In this document: positions 62,290 to 64,000 of the stretch, piece after piece
How positions within the stretch are numbered: the stretch's first letter is position 1
Layout: every line of letters starts with the position of its first letter
Assembly: GCA_046154665.1 (NCBI GenBank)
Contig: JBJXFG010000018.1
Span: forward strand, 1-64,000
Direction of reading: 5' to 3'
From: JAFLCM01 sp046154665
Lineage (GTDB): Bacteria > Planctomycetota > Phycisphaerae > Phycisphaerales > UBA1924
DNA length: 64,000 bases
The notes under the pieces: model-generated
Seen by the model: the letters and a program-made list of their open reading frames with translations, nothing else
The model's database searches: none
Told to the model about the DNA's origin: nothing
Made by a program: the position numbers and the translations under genes

Positions 62290-63831
62290 GTGTGCTCGAG
62301 CCGTTCCATCTTCCTCGCACTCGCCGGCGCGCTCACACTCAGCGCCGCGGCGTCGGGCCGCGCCGTGTTCAACGACCCGCGCGGCGACGCCGACCCGCAC
62401 CGCGTGGACCCCAACACCGGCCCGCCCGTCACGCTCCCGCCGGGGCGCGTGAACCCGGACATCCTGAGCCTGTCGATGACGGGCTGGATCCCGCAGCAGC
62501 CGTCCATCGATCGGTACATCGGCCGCGAGCCCCTCGCGGGCGAGACGTTCCATTTCCTGCGGCTGCAAGCCGAGTTTGCAGGGCTCTTGTCCCCGCCCGG
62601 GCCACTGGGAATGACGGGCAAGTTCTCGCCGACCCTGTACGGTCGCAGCCCGCTCTATCTGTTCATCGACATCGACATCGACAACGACATCGACACCGGC
62701 GGCGAACTCGGGAACGAAGCGAAGGAACGCTACCTCGCCAACGTGTGCCGCTTCGGCGGTCGGCCCAGCGCCGGAGGCCCGGTGGCCAGCTCGATGCTGC
62801 TGCGCGCCCCGATCTCCGGCACGTTTGTCGATAGCGACTTCTTCACCAGCCCGCAGTTCGAACGCTCCGGCGCCGACTGGTCGCTGCTCTTCTGCGGTTG
62901 CGAGCAGATCACCGTGCTCGCCAAGATCAGCGGCGACGGCGACGATTCCTTCGAACCCAACGAAGACTGGATCATCGGCGGACGCTTCTTCCGGCGCGCG
63001 GGCGGCTATCGAGAAGGTAGCGCGGCGTTCGGCGGCTCGTTGCTCGGCGCGTACGACCCGGTGGTCGAGGCACGCTTCACGCACGCTTCGCCGTTGCCCG
63101 CTGAGCCCGCGGGCCGTACGCGCGTCACGCTGGTGTACCCGCTCACCATGCAGGGCGCGCAGCAACTCCGCGGCGTTGGCCCCATCGAGCCGCCGGACCT
63201 CAACGTCTCCAACGACAACTGCGTATTCGAGGGGCTCATCGACCTGGTCGCGGGTGCGAACTCGGGCCAGCTCATCGGGCCGAACTTCGTGCTGCAATCG
63301 CGCTGGGCGGGTCGGAACCCCGGCGCGTTCCTCAACCCGAACCAGTGGCGTCCCACCGTCATTGCCGCCACCGCGTACCCCGACAACCGCCCGTTCCCAT
63401 ACCTCTACACCGACGTCGCTTTCGGCGAACGCTTCGGCGACACCACCGGCGACGCCCTCGCCAACGCCGTCGACCAGGCCGACATTCAATCCGTCATCAC
63501 CAACTTCGACGGCACCATCTTTGACGACGACGCCACGGCCAACGGCGTGGTCAAGATCCAGAACTTCGGCCCCAACTTCATCATCCACGACCTCGACTAC
63601 GACGGCGACGTCGACCAGCAGGACGTCAACAACCCCGTCTACCCCGCGCCGCCGACCTGCCCCGGCGACCTCAACGCCGACGGCACCGTCGACACCATGG
63701 ACCTGGTGATGTTCCTCGCGCGGTTCGGAACGACCGTGCCGCCGTACACGCAGGGCGACCTCAACGGCGACGGCGCGGTGAACACGGCGGACCTGACCGG
63801 ATTTTTGGGGCGGTTCGGGCAGGCTTGTTGA
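62290..63831 (+). CDS. Secreted protein with GC-type dockerin, downstream of the two-component genes
   Basis: A 513-residue exported protein of unknown function. Signal peptide ~1-24 (MCSSRSIFLALAGALTLSAAASGRA). Residues ~30-450 are a beta-rich domain with an unusual acidic run (FIDIDIDNDIDTGGEL) and GDGDDSFEPNEDW, possible calcium sites. The tail has two calcium-loop repeats (GDLNADGTVDTMDLVMFLAR and GDLNGDGAVNTADLTGFLGR), ending FGQAC. Start is the GTG at 62290, 13 bases after the regulator stop, so it is likely a member or target of that operon. It is convergent with the MCE-family gene. Confidence 0.8.
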   Translation: MCSSRSIFLALAGALTLSAAASGRAVFNDPRGDADPHRVDPNTGPPVTLPPGRVNPDILSLSMTGWIPQQPSIDRYIGREPLAGETFHFLRLQAEFAGLLSPPGPLGMTGKFSPTLYGRSPLYLFIDIDIDNDIDTGGELGNEAKERYLANVCRFGGRPSAGGPVASSMLLRAPISGTFVDSDFFTSPQFERSGADWSLLFCGCEQITVLAKISGDGDDSFEPNEDWIIGGRFFRRAGGYREGSAAFGGSLLGAYDPVVEARFTHASPLPAEPAGRTRVTLVYPLTMQGAQQLRGVGPIEPPDLNVSNDNCVFEGLIDLVAGANSGQLIGPNFVLQSRWAGRNPGAFLNPNQWRPTVIAATAYPDNRPFPYLYTDVAFGERFGDTTGDALANAVDQADIQSVITNFDGTIFDDDATANGVVKIQNFGPNFIIHDLDYDGDVDQQDVNNPVYPAPPTCPGDLNADGTVDTMDLVMFLARFGTTVPPYTQGDLNGDGAVNTADLTGFLGRFGQAC

Positions 63832-63851
63832 GCGCGTCCATCTCGCAGCGA

Positions 63852-64000
63852 TCAGAACTGAATCGGAATCCCTTCCTTCCGATACTTCTCGATCAGCAGT
63901 TTCGCTTCCGTCAGGGCCTGCTCGAGCCGCATCGAGGCGTCGTTCAAGTTTCGGAACAGGTCCGGGTTGTTCAAGAGCTGTCCCACCGTGCCCTCGCCGC
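63852..64000 (-). CDS. MCE/MlaD-family protein, C-terminal fragment
   Basis: Partial gene running off the right edge; the last 48 codons are present. The sequence GEGTVGQLLNNPDLFRNLNDASMRLEQALTEAKLLIEKYRKEGIPIQF matches the C-terminal helix of MCE-family lipid-transport proteins (GTVGxLLNDPxLYxNL). These proteins are anchored in the inner membrane and carry lipids across the periplasm with an ABC transporter. The stop codon lies at 63852-63854, 20 bases from the convergent dockerin-protein gene. Confidence 0.75.
   Translation of the reverse strand, partial: GEGTVGQLLNNPDLFRNLNDASMRLEQALTEAKLLIEKYRKEGIPIQF

Overview
The window is a high-G+C stretch of bacterial chromosome, most likely from a planctomycete of the Phycisphaerae/Phycisphaerales type. 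This is inferred from four secreted proteins ending in paired dockerin-like repeats with a terminal Cys (the 'GC-type dockerin' known from this group), a PEP-CTERM-like surface protein, a pseudopilin with an FTLVE leader, and very dense palindromic repeats between genes. No rRNA, IS element, prophage or CRISPR array is visible. One tRNA, tRNA-Ala(CGC), is present.

Layout. 0.1-7.5 kb: nucleotide-sugar genes (gmd on the minus strand, UDP-glucuronate decarboxylase, ugd) with a solitary HicB-like protein, a trypsin-fold protease next to a tail-anchored protein, an HNH-like zinc protein, and rpiB. 8-10.3 kb: an LVIVD-type surface protein with dockerin tail. 10.6-15.1 kb: hpnC-hpnD (squalene route) divergent from ispH, then rlmN. 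15.3-18.8 kb: thrA-thrB. 19-22 kb: cupin, TerC-family membrane protein, PEP-CTERM-like protein. 22.7-30.3 kb: nuoJKLMN, the membrane arm of complex I, without nuoA-I. 30.4-35.2 kb: a secreted protein built on a threefold repeat, a cysteine dioxygenase-FAD protein pair and a ZnuA-like binding protein. 35.3-41.6 kb: tRNA-Ala, mutS, an aldo/keto reductase and a run of small genes. 41.8-50.7 kb: membrane protein, coaC-rpoZ, DUF3553 protein, SpoIIE-type phosphatase, an ABC exporter pair split by a DUF1428 gene, and DUF2752. 50.8-64 kb: two lipoproteins, a secreted arginine/agmatine-deiminase-family protein, a 1033-residue surface protein, a pseudopilin-histidine kinase-sigma54 regulator cluster, a fourth dockerin protein, and the 3' end of an MCE-family gene.

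The most unusual feature is the repeat content. I see (A) four copies of a 103-105 bp element with identical 9-bp inverted ends and two internal hairpins showing compensatory changes; (A') an 81-bp relative with 12-bp ends; (B) a family of hairpins with an invariant GAA triloop around a GATGGTTGCCAG core, in four places; (C) a 44-bp imperfect palindrome in three places; (D) several unrelated strong palindromes; and (E) short-period (7-9 bp) tracts, several ending directly at start codons. Repeats of classes B and E also lie in frame inside coding sequences (an FAD protein and, twice, mutS), and a class D palindrome supplies the C-terminus of the histidine kinase. No transposase or RAYT-like gene for these elements is in the window.
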